A stretch of 64,000 bases of DNA from an uncultured Maribacter sp. (GTDB taxonomy: Bacteria > Bacteroidota > Bacteroidia > Flavobacteriales > Flavobacteriaceae): positions 124,001-188,000 of the forward strand of contig NZ_CANMTX010000001.1 of NCBI RefSeq assembly GCF_947500985.1, in the 5' to 3' direction. Below, piece after piece: positions 36,359 to 45,361 of the stretch. The first letter of the stretch is position 1. Every line of letters starts with the position of its first letter. A model generated the notes under the pieces. That model was not told the origin of the DNA. It did not search any database and was given only the letters and a program-made list of their open reading frames with translations. Made by a program: the position numbers and the translations under genes.

Positions 36359-36769
36359 TCAAAATATCCGTTCCATGATAACATAATCTAAACCTCCCTT
36401 TCTGAAGGTGCTATCTGTGACTACCATTCCAAATTTTTTATAATAATCCATTTTATTTGTTCTGGCATTACACCAAATTCTTTTCAATGATTTCTTACCA
36501 GCAACTTGTATAATTTCATTTAGTAGTAAACTGCCATATCCTTTACCTTGGTAATTTTCTAATGTAGCAAATTTTCTAAATTGAGCCTCTTCGTCCTTAA
36601 TAAATAAGGATACTATTGAAATTAATGTATTATCTAAAAATAGTCCGTAATGTAGACCTTCATTGTCATTATTCAGCTTTACGTAATCTAAAGGTTTAGT
36701 TGGCCACATTACCTGATGTCTAATCGGTAATGTTTCTTTGGAAGTTATTTGTATGATTTTTGAGTTCAT
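36359..36769 (-). CDS. GNAT-family N-acetyltransferase
   Basis: 136 residues from the ATG at 36769; a TTG 24 bases upstream would add eight residues and is less likely. The acetyl-CoA loop is LENYQGKGYGSLLLNEIIQV and the C-terminal part reads KMDYYKKFGMVVTDSTF. It resembles the ElaA-like/YitI-type group. It is preceded on the same strand by a small lipoprotein-like ORF. Substrate unknown. Confidence 0.82.
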   Translation of the reverse strand: MNSKIIQITSKETLPIRHQVMWPTKPLDYVKLNNDNEGLHYGLFLDNTLISIVSLFIKDEEAQFRKFATLENYQGKGYGSLLLNEIIQVAGKKSLKRIWCNARTNKMDYYKKFGMVVTDSTFRKGGLDYVIMERIF

Positions 36770-36812
36770 AATTCTAGCAATGCTACGACCCAAATATACT
36801 TATGTATTTGTT

Positions 36813-37007
36813 TTATTCAAGAACTAAACAATCTTGAACACTACCAATAGATACCCATTTGAACTGTATTGGTGACCACATTTCGTTGTTACTTGATGTC
36901 GACGAGTTGTTGTCTTTTATAAAAACTTGGTCGTTTTCGGTAAACACATGTTGTGTTTCTATTACTGCTTGAGAATATACTCTGATAGGTTTCTTTTTTC
37001 TACTCAT
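36813..37007 (-). CDS. Small hypothetical protein, possibly the 3' part of a split lipoprotein gene
   Basis: 64 residues beginning MSRKKKPIRVYSQ, with a polar middle and ending GSVQDCLVLE. No family recognised. Five codons upstream in the same frame an ATG ORF (37020-37100) encodes a lipoprotein signal peptide and then stops at TAA. This suggests one original lipoprotein of about 95 residues interrupted by a nonsense codon, or alternatively a separate short gene. See the entry at 37020. Confidence 0.45.
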   Translation of the reverse strand: MSRKKKPIRVYSQAVIETQHVFTENDQVFIKDNNSSTSSNNEMWSPIQFKWVSIGSVQDCLVLE

Positions 37008-37019
37008 TGTACGTTTTTC

Positions 37020-37100
37020 TTATATCAGTTTTCGTCGTCCGCAACTATTTACAATGGACTGGAGAATTAATAGTAGTAAGCTGATTAATAGTGGTTTCAT
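37020..37100 (-). pseudogene. Lipoprotein signal-peptide ORF closed by a stop codon
   Basis: A 26-residue ORF, MKPLLISLLLLILQSIVNSC then GRRKLI, has a signal sequence and a lipobox-like IVNSC. The TAA at 37020-37022 is followed four sense codons later by the in-frame ATG at 37007. Read together they would give one lipoprotein. It may be a genuine short peptide gene instead. Confidence 0.4.
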
Positions 37101-37300
37101 TTTTTTTTGATTGACAACCTTAACAATAAATAGTTGAATCAAAAACCGATAATTATTAAGTAAAACCCATAATTCTCAATTTTGTTGTGTAGTAATGATG
37201 CTAATTAGTTTTGATTGAGTTGTTTACAGTATACACGCACAGTTATGAATTAACGTATTCTTCTGGAGCGTATACTGAATAACTATAGTTTTAAAAGTAT

Positions 37301-37338
37301 AAAAGCGATTGATTACACTGTAGTAATCAATCGCTTTT
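37301..37338 (-). terminator. Terminator of the GH2 gene
   Basis: AAAAGCGATTGATTAC and its perfect complement (16-bp stem) close a 6-base loop. The stretch following on the minus strand is TTTTATACTTTT. It lies 22 bases after the GH2 stop. Confidence 0.75.
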
Positions 37339-37360
37339 ATATTCAATGATATCAATATTT

Positions 37361-39169
37361 TTATTTCTTATCCATATCAAGATAATACTCTTGCAGTGTA
37401 TAAAAGGCTTTCTTCTTCATGCCCTGTTCAGAGATCAATCCTTTTCTATTGAAATCATCTTGTATTCTACGTAAAGGACGTCTTGATGAACGAAAATCCA
37501 TCAAAATCCAAGGAGATAAACCTGCCATAAAATCGATATTTTTCATCATTTCAATATTAGATTTAAACAGTTCATCTTGGTATTCTTCTGTCCATCTTTC
37601 ATTTTTATCACCATGTAAACCGTATAAAGCCCCACCACCGATTTCACTCATGATCATTGGTTTGTTGTAAGCACTTGCCCATTTAATACTACTACATGAA
37701 TCTACATCCCCATAATACCAACCACAATAATTATTAATACCGATAACATCAACTACTTTACCTAGTGGATCCTCTATTAAATTGCCATCATCGCCTTTAC
37801 CCTGTGTATCTAATGCAGCAGTAATTAATCTTGTATTATCCAGCTCACGAGCTTTCTCTGCCAAATTGGTGATAAATGATAAACGTGGCTCGCTTTCAGG
37901 TGTTTCATTTGCCATAGACCACAGTACTACCGAAGCCCTATTTTTATCGCGAGAGATCATTTCGGTCAATTGATTTTCGGCATTTGAATAGGTATCTTCA
38001 TTATCGAACTCAATAGTCCAATACACGGGAATTTCTGACCATATTAAAAAGCCCATTTTCTCTGCTTCTTTCACCATTGCCTCGCTATGTGGGTAATGTG
38101 CTAATCGTAGAAAATTACAACCTAATTCTTTTGCCCAATTCAATAGTACCTTACATTCTTCAACAGAAACTACACGCCCTGTTTTAAATGCTGCTTCTTC
38201 ATGAATACTAATACCTTTAAGGAAAGTTTCTTTTCCATTTATAAGTATTTTAGAGCCATCTGTGGTTACCGTTCTAAAGCCAATAAGATCAATAACTTTA
38301 TCAGTACTTGTTTGAAAAATAACCTCATATAATTTAGGAGAATCTGGGGACCATAAATTGGGTTTAGCATTGATTGTAAAAGAAGCTTTCCCATTTTTTA
38401 CTGTAGCTTTTACTGTTTTCTTAAGCTCTGGTATTTTAATGCTTACGGCGTCACCATCTGTAGCATTTGCTACTGTCACCCATCCACTGATTGTATTGGT
38501 TGTTCCTTTCTCTAATTGAACGGAGTAATCTTCTATATGGGTTTTTGGTACGTTTATTAAGTGAACCGATCTTGTAATACCACCATAATTCCACCAATCT
38601 TGATTTACTGTTGGTACATTTTCTTTTTTACGTTTATTATCGACTTTTACAACTACAAAGTTATTGCCTTCTACAAGTTTATCGGTGACATTGAATTGGA
38701 ACGGAGTGTAACCGCCAACATGTTTGCCTAGCTTTTCACCATTTAAATAAACGATTGCCTCATAATTTACAGCTTCAAAGTATAAAAAGCTTTCTTGATT
38801 AGAAGTAGGGGTATAGTTGAAATCTTTCTTGTACCACAATGTACCTTCGTAGTAGTAAAGTTTGTCCATTTGAGTATTCCAATCACCGGGTACATTTAAC
38901 TGAAGGCTGGTATCGAAATTATATTCTATAAGGTCAGAAGGAGATTGCATTTTTGCATTCTTAAAATACCCTTTATCATACTCTTGTAGTCTATGATTGT
39001 AAAATCCGTTTTCTAATGGATCTACGATAATATCCCATTTTCCATTTAATGATGTCTTTTGTCTAGCATCTATATTTTGAAGTAGATTAGCGTATTCGGT
39101 TTCTTGAGCAGTAATGGATATGCTGAAAAATATAAAGAAAACTAGCGCAATGTTGTTTAGGTTTTTCAT
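37361..39169 (-). CDS. Secreted glycoside hydrolase family 2 enzyme (beta-galactosidase/beta-glucuronidase type)
   Basis: 602 residues with a signal peptide ending near AQE (residue 22). The order is jelly-roll sugar-binding domain (LNVPGDWNTQMDKLYYYEG, LYFEAVNYEAIVYLNGEKLG), immunoglobulin-like domain, then a TIM barrel. The acid/base Glu is in VLWSMANETPE and the nucleophile Glu in IMSEIGGGALYGLHG. LRLAHYPHSEAM is the typical strand before them. Such an enzyme removes galactose or glucuronate from polysaccharides; substrate is not settled. The TonB receptor gene starts divergently 193 bases away. Confidence 0.9.
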   Translation of the reverse strand: MKNLNNIALVFFIFFSISITAQETEYANLLQNIDARQKTSLNGKWDIIVDPLENGFYNHRLQEYDKGYFKNAKMQSPSDLIEYNFDTSLQLNVPGDWNTQMDKLYYYEGTLWYKKDFNYTPTSNQESFLYFEAVNYEAIVYLNGEKLGKHVGGYTPFQFNVTDKLVEGNNFVVVKVDNKRKKENVPTVNQDWWNYGGITRSVHLINVPKTHIEDYSVQLEKGTTNTISGWVTVANATDGDAVSIKIPELKKTVKATVKNGKASFTINAKPNLWSPDSPKLYEVIFQTSTDKVIDLIGFRTVTTDGSKILINGKETFLKGISIHEEAAFKTGRVVSVEECKVLLNWAKELGCNFLRLAHYPHSEAMVKEAEKMGFLIWSEIPVYWTIEFDNEDTYSNAENQLTEMISRDKNRASVVLWSMANETPESEPRLSFITNLAEKARELDNTRLITAALDTQGKGDDGNLIEDPLGKVVDVIGINNYCGWYYGDVDSCSSIKWASAYNKPMIMSEIGGGALYGLHGDKNERWTEEYQDELFKSNIEMMKNIDFMAGLSPWILMDFRSSRRPLRRIQDDFNRKGLISEQGMKKKAFYTLQEYYLDMDKK

Positions 39170-39362
39170 TTGGTAAGCTGAGTTTTAAGTTAGACCTGAA
39201 ATTTACCGTTTTAATTAAAAAACAGTGCAAATTTTTAAAACAATATGGATTTTAATTCTTGTCTGTCAATGTTAGTATTTTCTTAAATATTCATTTTTGG
39301 TGTAACATTTTTAAAAGGATATAGTCATATTGCGGTATTCATCAATCAATTAAACAAACAAC

Positions 39363-41771
39363 ATGATTAAAAAAGGAAAGCGTAAAGTGCGCTTAAGGTG
39401 GTTTAGCGTCACAAGTATTATTATTTTATTACTTAGTTACACTCCGGTTTTAGCTCAAGAAAACTATACCATAAGTGGTAAAATTTCTGACATTGAAAAC
39501 GGAGAAACCCTTTTTGGGGCATCGGTGTTTTTAGAGGGAACAACAATTGGTGTAGTAACCAACGAATATGGTTTCTATTCCATTACAGCCCCAAAGGGGG
39601 AATATCGCTTACTTATTACTTATATGGGTTATGCCGATATTAAACAAGATGTAAATCTTGATCGAAACCAAAACTTCAATTTTGAAATATCGGAAATATC
39701 TACACAGCTAGATGAAGTGGAAGTTACGGCAGAAGAATCTGAGATTGCCGTGTTACGTAAACCAGAAATGAGTGTTCTTAAAATGAACATTGAAACCGTA
39801 AAGCAAATGCCAGTGGTTTTGGGGGAAGTTGATATTCTAAAGTCTTTACAGATGTTGCCGGGTGTTACCAACAATGGTGAAGGCACTGGCGGATTTCATG
39901 TGCGTGGCGGTGCCGGGGATCAAAACTTGGTGTTGTTAGATGAGGCTATTATTTACAACACATCGCATATGTTCGGGTTTTTCTCTGTGTTTAATGCTGA
40001 TGCCATAAAGGATGTAAAATTGTATAAAGGTGGTATCCCTGCTAGATATGGTGGTCGTGTTTCTTCGGTTTTAGATGTACGTCAAAAGGATGGGAACAGT
40101 AAGCGGTTTGCAGCCACGGGTGGTATAGGTATTATTTCTAGCCGATTGGCTTTAGAAGCTCCTTTATTTAAAGAAAAAGGATCTTTCTTAATTGCCGGTA
40201 GAAGTTCATATGCCAATCTATTATTAAAAGCGGCTGGGCAAGATAATAGTGTTGGTTTCTATGACTTAAACCTAAAGACCAATTATAAGATCAATGCAAA
40301 TAACAGGCTTTTTCTTTCTGGTTATTTTGGAAGGGATTCTTTTGAGCTAGGGGACACTTTCAGTAATTCTTACGGTAATTCTACCGGAAACCTGCGTTGG
40401 AATCATATTTTTAACGACAAGCTTTTCTCCAACCTTTCTGCTATTTATAGTAAGTACGATTATAAGTTAGGTCTTACTTTTGCAGAGTTCGACTGGGTTT
40501 CTTCTATTACCAATTACAATCTTAAATATGATCTTAAATATTATTTCAGCGATAAATTTAAACTAGATTTTGGCGCAAGCGGAATATATTACCAGTTTGA
40601 TCCAGGCGAGATAAAACCAACTTCTGAAACTTCGGCTGTAAATCCTTTATTGTTAGATAATAAAAAGGCTGTTGAAAGTGGCCTCTACGTAAATGCAGAA
40701 CATAAATTGACAGAGAAACTAACGGCCCAATACGGTTTGCGTTATAGTGCCTTTACAAGATTGGGTGGTCAACCCATGACGGAATATGAAAATAACCAAC
40801 CAGTAGTCTACAATTCAGACTTAGGTATCTATGAGCGCGGTACAGCAATAGGGGAGACGGTTTATGATAATGGAGATGCCATTAAATCTTTTGGAAATTT
40901 AGAACCTAGAGCTTCACTAGCCTATACTATTGATGATAATTCTTCATTAAAAGCTGGTTTCTCTAGAGTGGCTCAATACATTCATTTATTATCGAATACT
41001 TCTTCCGCAACGCCTTTAGATGTTTGGGCACCCAGCGGACAATATATCGACCCTCAACTATCTAATCAATATGCTTTGGGCTACTTCCGTAATTTTAAGA
41101 ACAAAGCTTATTCTATGGAAGCTGAAGTGTACTATAAGAACACCGATAATAGAATTGATTATATAGATGGTTCAGACCTTATTGGACAAAATACCATTGA
41201 AACCGAAATTTTAACTGGGGAATCTAGAGCATACGGATTAGAGCTATTGTTCCGTAAGAACGAAGGTAAATTCACAGGGTGGATTGCTTACACCCTTTCT
41301 AAATCTGAACAAAGAACTCCTGGTGGTACTGCTGGCGGACTAGGTATTAATGATGGCAATTGGTATAATACTCCGTATGATAGAACTCACGATATTTCCA
41401 TTTCTGGCTCCTATCAATTAAATGACAAATGGAGTTTTGGAACCAATCTTGTTTTTCAAACAGGTAGACCGGTTACATACCCAAATGGTCAATATGAGTA
41501 TGAAGGTATTTCAGTGGCAAGCTATGCCAATAGAAATTCTGATCGATTACCGGCTTATCATCGTTTAGACCTATCGGTTAATTATAAACCGAATAAAAAA
41601 CCGAATGCGAAATTAAAAGGAGAATGGGTATTAGGGCTGTACAATGCGTACAACCGTAAAAATGCAGCTTCCATATCATTTGGTCAGAATATAGAAACAG
41701 GGGCTAATGAAGCTACCAGAACGGCCATTTTCGGTATTGTGCCATCTATTACTTATAACTTTAAATTTTAA
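39363..41771 (+). CDS. TonB-dependent receptor with carboxypeptidase-like regulatory domain
   Basis: 802 residues. A signal peptide ends near VLAQE (residue 31). A CarboxypepD_reg-like domain follows (YTISGKISDIENGETLFGAS), then the plug domain around 125-230 (MLPGVTNNGEGTGGFHVRGG, NLVLLDEAIIYN). The C-terminal beta-barrel ends in YNFKF with a terminal Phe. It imports a substrate through the outer membrane, powered by TonB. The next gene is a DUF4249 lipoprotein four bases downstream. That pair is common in Bacteroidetes; the substrate is unknown. Confidence 0.93.
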   Translation: MIKKGKRKVRLRWFSVTSIIILLLSYTPVLAQENYTISGKISDIENGETLFGASVFLEGTTIGVVTNEYGFYSITAPKGEYRLLITYMGYADIKQDVNLDRNQNFNFEISEISTQLDEVEVTAEESEIAVLRKPEMSVLKMNIETVKQMPVVLGEVDILKSLQMLPGVTNNGEGTGGFHVRGGAGDQNLVLLDEAIIYNTSHMFGFFSVFNADAIKDVKLYKGGIPARYGGRVSSVLDVRQKDGNSKRFAATGGIGIISSRLALEAPLFKEKGSFLIAGRSSYANLLLKAAGQDNSVGFYDLNLKTNYKINANNRLFLSGYFGRDSFELGDTFSNSYGNSTGNLRWNHIFNDKLFSNLSAIYSKYDYKLGLTFAEFDWVSSITNYNLKYDLKYYFSDKFKLDFGASGIYYQFDPGEIKPTSETSAVNPLLLDNKKAVESGLYVNAEHKLTEKLTAQYGLRYSAFTRLGGQPMTEYENNQPVVYNSDLGIYERGTAIGETVYDNGDAIKSFGNLEPRASLAYTIDDNSSLKAGFSRVAQYIHLLSNTSSATPLDVWAPSGQYIDPQLSNQYALGYFRNFKNKAYSMEAEVYYKNTDNRIDYIDGSDLIGQNTIETEILTGESRAYGLELLFRKNEGKFTGWIAYTLSKSEQRTPGGTAGGLGINDGNWYNTPYDRTHDISISGSYQLNDKWSFGTNLVFQTGRPVTYPNGQYEYEGISVASYANRNSDRLPAYHRLDLSVNYKPNKKPNAKLKGEWVLGLYNAYNRKNAASISFGQNIETGANEATRTAIFGIVPSITYNFKF

Positions 41772-41774
41772 TCG

Positions 41775-42620
41775 ATGAAAAACTATATAAAACTATTTCT
41801 AGTGGTATTTGCTATATGCATAGTAAGTTGTGAAGATGTTATCGATGTTGATGTACAGACCGATACCATACGCTTAGTGGTAGAAGCTTCTCTAGATTGG
41901 GAAAAAGGTACTGCTGGTAATGAGCAAAGTATAACGTTGCGTACATCTACACCATTTTTCGATACCCAAAGTACCGATGTAGTTGGGGCGCAGGTATCGG
42001 TAACCAATGATGTTAATGGAGAAGTTTATCTCTTTACGGATCAAAATGATGGAACCTATACAACCACTACATTCAATCCGCAATTAGAAGCTAGTTATAC
42101 ATTAGAAATTATTTATGACGGACAAACATATACTGCAAATGACACCATGAATCCGGTGGCAGATATTATAGATGTATTTCAAGATACAGAAGATGGTTTT
42201 GATGATGAAACCATTGAATTGCATATTGTATTTAACGATTTTGAGGCGGAAGGGGATAATTACTTTTTTAAGTATGAAAGACCACAAGATCTTTTACCAA
42301 TACTAGAATCAGGTGATGATGAATTTATAAACGGTAACGAGGTAGATTGGTGGTTCGAGATAAATGAAGATGATGATGAAGAGGGAGAAATAAAACCATT
42401 AGCTCCAGGTGATGTGGTAACCATAAATATGCACAGTATTTCTAGACCCTATTACAATTATATTGATATTGTAATCGATCAACTTGGTGGTGTCGGTCTT
42501 TTTGAGTCTACGCCTGTAGCAATAAAAGGTAATTGTATTAACACAACAAATCCAGATAATTACGCACATGGCTATTTTAGGGTTACTCAGAAAAATACGG
42601 TAATCTATACGGTAGAGTAG
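41775..42620 (+). CDS. DUF4249 lipoprotein
   Basis: 281 residues. The lipobox is FAICIVSC, so Cys20 is lipidated, and the mature part begins EDVIDVDV, typical of DUF4249. It is beta-rich and acidic (Asp/Glu run around 195-205). It lies immediately after the TonB receptor and is probably its surface-exposed partner, though the ligand is unknown. A strong terminator follows. It is also the last ordinary gene before the cassette region. Confidence 0.88.
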   Translation: MKNYIKLFLVVFAICIVSCEDVIDVDVQTDTIRLVVEASLDWEKGTAGNEQSITLRTSTPFFDTQSTDVVGAQVSVTNDVNGEVYLFTDQNDGTYTTTTFNPQLEASYTLEIIYDGQTYTANDTMNPVADIIDVFQDTEDGFDDETIELHIVFNDFEAEGDNYFFKYERPQDLLPILESGDDEFINGNEVDWWFEINEDDDEEGEIKPLAPGDVVTINMHSISRPYYNYIDIVIDQLGGVGLFESTPVAIKGNCINTTNPDNYAHGYFRVTQKNTVIYTVE

Positions 42621-42642
42621 AAAGGGTATTGATATCAAAAGA

Positions 42643-42679
42643 AAACCAAGCCCTAAAGAATTTAGGGCTTGGTTTTTTA
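42643..42679 (+). terminator. Terminator after the DUF4249 gene
   Basis: AAACCAAGCCCTAAA and TTTAGGGCTTGGTTTT form a 15-bp stem with a 3-base loop and a T-run. Confidence 0.88.
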
Positions 42680-42779
42680 GTCTTAAAAGAGTTTATAGGT
42701 TATGTGTCTAGAATAGAATTCTTTTAGATTTGCGAAGACTATGTTTGCTTTTGATTTAGTTCTTTGTTGTAAACAGTTT

Positions 42780-43190
42780 TTATTTTTTCCAGCCTTTATA
42801 TGCGATTACTATTCCTATGATTCCGAGTATAATACCGCTCCAAAAATCATTCGACTCTTCATATTCATTTAAGAATACAATTTTGTCCTCGTTTTCATTG
42901 GTCAATACGTCCACATTACTTTTTCCAATCATCGTTTCGCAAATTAGCCGATTTCCTTTTTTTACGAAAACCTGTCCATTATATGTCAACTTATAGTATC
43001 CACCTCTCTGTCCAAGGTTATCACAATCTTTTGGTGTTTCAAGCACTTTAACAGTTACAATTTTATTCTGCTCAGTTATTCTTTTTTTAACGACTCCATT
43101 ATTCAGAACAATGACCGCAATAATCAACATAAATAATCCGCCGATTATTAGACCTTTATTTATAATAAATGCTATGATTTTTGATTTCAA
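42780..43190 (-). CDS. Hypothetical membrane protein in the cassette region
   Basis: 136 residues with an N-terminal transmembrane helix (KGLIIGGLFMLIIAVIVLNNG, about 12-32), a polar beta-rich domain with two Cys (KDCDN, LICET) and a C-terminal helix (FWSGIILGIIGIVIAYKG). No family recognised. Its upstream boundary is the attC-like element at 43222; the downstream boundary is not seen. It shares strand with the two following cassette genes, which is typical of gene cassettes. Confidence 0.6.
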   Translation of the reverse strand: MKSKIIAFIINKGLIIGGLFMLIIAVIVLNNGVVKKRITEQNKIVTVKVLETPKDCDNLGQRGGYYKLTYNGQVFVKKGNRLICETMIGKSNVDVLTNENEDKIVFLNEYEESNDFWSGIILGIIGIVIAYKGWKK

Positions 43191-43221
43191 TAAGGAGATT
43201 CTAAATTGTTTATATCGGTTT

Positions 43222-43406
43222 GGCTATGAACAGTACGGGAGCAAACTAGCGTTTGCTTTCCGCCACGCACATAGCGAAATCTTTTGGTTTTTATTTTTCT
43301 TTTTTTGTATCAAAGCGAAATCCCAAAGATTTCGCGGACTTCATAAAAATACGTAAACCTTTGCGTTCAAGCCCGAGGCCCGTATTGTTTACAGGTTGTG
43401 TTAGGC
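43222..43406 (-). repeat. attC-like inverted-repeat element 1
   Basis: Ends in GTTAGGC (43400-43406), with inner complementary blocks AGTACGGG (43232-43239) and CCCGTA (43379-43384). It shares GGCTATG at the left end and GATTTCGCGGACTTC at 43328-43342 with the second element at 44276. The left outer core is degenerate. It lies between two minus-strand genes. The length, about 185 bp, is longer than most known attC sites. Confidence 0.6.
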
Positions 43407-43410
43407 ACAG

Positions 43411-44229
43411 TTATTTTTCGATACATGCACTTATAAACAGCTCTCCGAACTCGGTTTTTTCATACATACCTTTTGATTCTTTTCGAGCTCTTTTCAGTTC
43501 ATTTTGCTCAGTATATTTAGAAAAGACATTTTCTAATAACCCTTTTTGTTCTTCGATGATTTTATCAAACTCTGGTTCTAAGTCCGTATAATAATAGTTT
43601 CTTTCCTGTATTAGTCCTAAGGATTCGAGATTATCAAAGTATATTTTGATGTTTTCAGAAAATTTCAAATCTAGTTTAGATTCTAAGCCTGTTTCATTTT
43701 TGAAAATAAAAACATACTGCGAACTTGCGTTAGGGTCATTATGGTGTTTAATGGATAATAATGGGACTCCTTGCAAGTTTTTTAAGCTTGCTAAGTACTT
43801 TAGTATTATCGCCTCGTCGGGTGATAATCTGTCTATGATTTGAATAAACCCTGGATGTGCTTTATTGATATTTTCTGTTGAGGATGCACTTGCAAGAAGT
43901 TTTACAAAAGCATTGCTCAATTCTTCGTTTGAAACGTAGGTGAACCGTTCTAAAATTGGCATAGAAATCTCAGTTGGAACTTCTGTTATTTGTTCGTCAG
44001 GAATTTCATCTAATTTGGATTCATATTTTTTTAAATTGTTTTCGAAATATAATCTTGTCCTTTCGTTTGCCCATTTTATAGGCCACAATAAGGTGTTTCC
44101 AATGTTGACAATTGTTCCCAAAGCAGTTCCAGCTTTTTTACTCGGCTCACTTAATAAATCATCATATGCTTTTTCAACGACTTTAGATTGTCCAATATTT
44201 ACCAGCGCATTAATTTTCTGTTCGTCCAT
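43411..44229 (-). CDS. Abi-alpha (DUF4393) family protein, putative phage-resistance gene
   Basis: 272 residues. The N-terminus has hydrophobic Gly-rich stretch KKAGTALGTIVNIGNTLLWP, then helical segments, and the conserved core reads TYVSNEELSNAFVKLLASAS followed by HPGFIQIIDRLSPDEAIILK. These agree with the DUF4393/Abi-alpha family, some members of which are linked with abortive infection. The gene lies between attC-like element 1 and element 2 with no other ORF, like a one-gene cassette. Whether it defends against phage has not been shown. Confidence 0.75.
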   Translation of the reverse strand: MDEQKINALVNIGQSKVVEKAYDDLLSEPSKKAGTALGTIVNIGNTLLWPIKWANERTRLYFENNLKKYESKLDEIPDEQITEVPTEISMPILERFTYVSNEELSNAFVKLLASASSTENINKAHPGFIQIIDRLSPDEAIILKYLASLKNLQGVPLLSIKHHNDPNASSQYVFIFKNETGLESKLDLKFSENIKIYFDNLESLGLIQERNYYYTDLEPEFDKIIEEQKGLLENVFSKYTEQNELKRARKESKGMYEKTEFGELFISACIEK

Positions 44230-44275
44230 AAATAATTCTATTAATTCAAACTTTCTTCGGTGTTACCATAATTGT

Positions 44276-44469
44276 GCCTAACGTCTCGGCTATGGTTAGT
44301 ACGGGGATTTAAATCACTGAATTTCCGATTAAGCACTTAGCCAAAACTTTTTATTTTGTTTTATCTTTATTGTTGTAAAGCCAAATCAAAAGATTTGGCG
44401 GACTTCGTAAATATACCTAAACTTTGGGTTAAGCAACAAAACCCGTATTAATTATAGCCATTGTTGGGC
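44276..44469 (-). repeat. attC-like inverted-repeat element 2
   Basis: Bounded by GCCTAAC (44276-44282) and GTTGGGC (44463-44469), which fit the RYYYAAC/GTTRRRY cores of attC sites. Inner pairs are GGCTATG (44288) with ATAGCC (44454-44459), and AGTACGGG (44298-44305) with CCCGTA (44442-44447). The middle contains GATTTGGCGGACTTC at 44392-44406, shared with element 1. Confidence 0.65.
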
Positions 44470-44479
44470 ATAGTATTTT

Positions 44480-45181
44480 TTATTCCAATTTTGTTTTCTT
44501 TATTAGATGTATTCCACCAATTTCATAAGCGACACTAATCGGAATCGGTTTACCTTTTAAATTAAAGCTTCCGTTTTGAAAAGGTGTTATTCTTTCGTCA
44601 ATTAGGAAAAAATATTCATCCTTATTTGTTAAAACACTTAAATTACTATTCGTCAGTTCTATTTGTTCAAAATACTCAACAATTCCAAGCTTGTTCAGCT
44701 CCGGAATTGTCATTTTTTTTGAGTCTATTTCACATACGTGTTTTTCTCCAAGACCAGGCATTCCAAACCAAGGCATTGCTTGTCCAACTTGTAATGAAAT
44801 TTTTGAGGTATCTTCCTCAAATAGAAAGTGCTTAATTTTATAAGTTTCAAATTCAGGTGGTAAGGATTTTTTAGGAAATGGCTCCTCTGCTTTCCAAAAG
44901 AACATAACTTTATTTTGCCAACCTTGGTCATTTGGGTCAGTACAAACTAAATTGTCAGTCCAATAGTGCATATAAAGTTGACTAGCACGTAAAAGAATAG
45001 TTGATTTTTCAATACTATCCTTTTGTTCAGTAGTTAAATTTCTGATTATTTTATATCCAGAATTATTGTCTACAGCAACAAATTTATCTCCTTCGTTTAA
45101 CTGAACCTTTTCTTCTTTTCTACTATCTTTTTGTTCAGTTTTAGAATCCTTTTTCCCGAACAATTTGTCAAATATTCCCAT
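44480..45181 (-). CDS. Hypothetical protein with possible TNT-like domain
   Basis: 233 residues. The N-terminus is short, basic and polar (GKKDSKTEQKDSRKEEK). A central block reads SLPPEFETYKI, then LQVGQAMPWFGMPGLGEKH and TIPELNKLGIVEYFEQI. The spacing and PWFG-x-PG-x-G pattern recall the tuberculosis necrotizing toxin (TNT, NAD-glycohydrolase) domain. The Gln that follows in the toxin motif is not present here, so the protein may be inactive or differ in function. It fills a one-gene cassette ending at 45229. Confidence 0.4.
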   Translation of the reverse strand: MGIFDKLFGKKDSKTEQKDSRKEEKVQLNEGDKFVAVDNNSGYKIIRNLTTEQKDSIEKSTILLRASQLYMHYWTDNLVCTDPNDQGWQNKVMFFWKAEEPFPKKSLPPEFETYKIKHFLFEEDTSKISLQVGQAMPWFGMPGLGEKHVCEIDSKKMTIPELNKLGIVEYFEQIELTNSNLSVLTNKDEYFFLIDERITPFQNGSFNLKGKPIPISVAYEIGGIHLIKKTKLE

Positions 45182-45228
45182 TAATTTATTTCAGTTTGTT
45201 TCTCGTTTTGTAATGTCGTTTATATTAT

Positions 45229-45235
45229 GCCCAAC
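45229..45235 (-). repeat. attC-like core, isolated
   Basis: GCCCAAC matches the RYYYAAC core and mirrors the GTTGGGC at 44463, bounding the gene between. No further arm of the element follows, so this is probably a decayed or outer end. Confidence 0.45.
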
Positions 45236-45361
45236 AATTGTATATGCACACAATTACACATATATCATCTATAAAAGTAATCTTATTGCCATCAATTTAA
45301 AAACAGACCTATCAACAGTTATTAACAGCTGTTATAGATAATCATATTCAGAAATTTAAAC

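Noticed and set aside
42643-42679. This hairpin as part of the cassette elements
   Set aside because: It is a plain terminator with a T-run and has none of the shared cassette blocks.
43111-43591. Plus-strand ORFs across element 1 and the Abi-alpha gene
   Set aside because: They are antisense to supported genes and the attC-like element.
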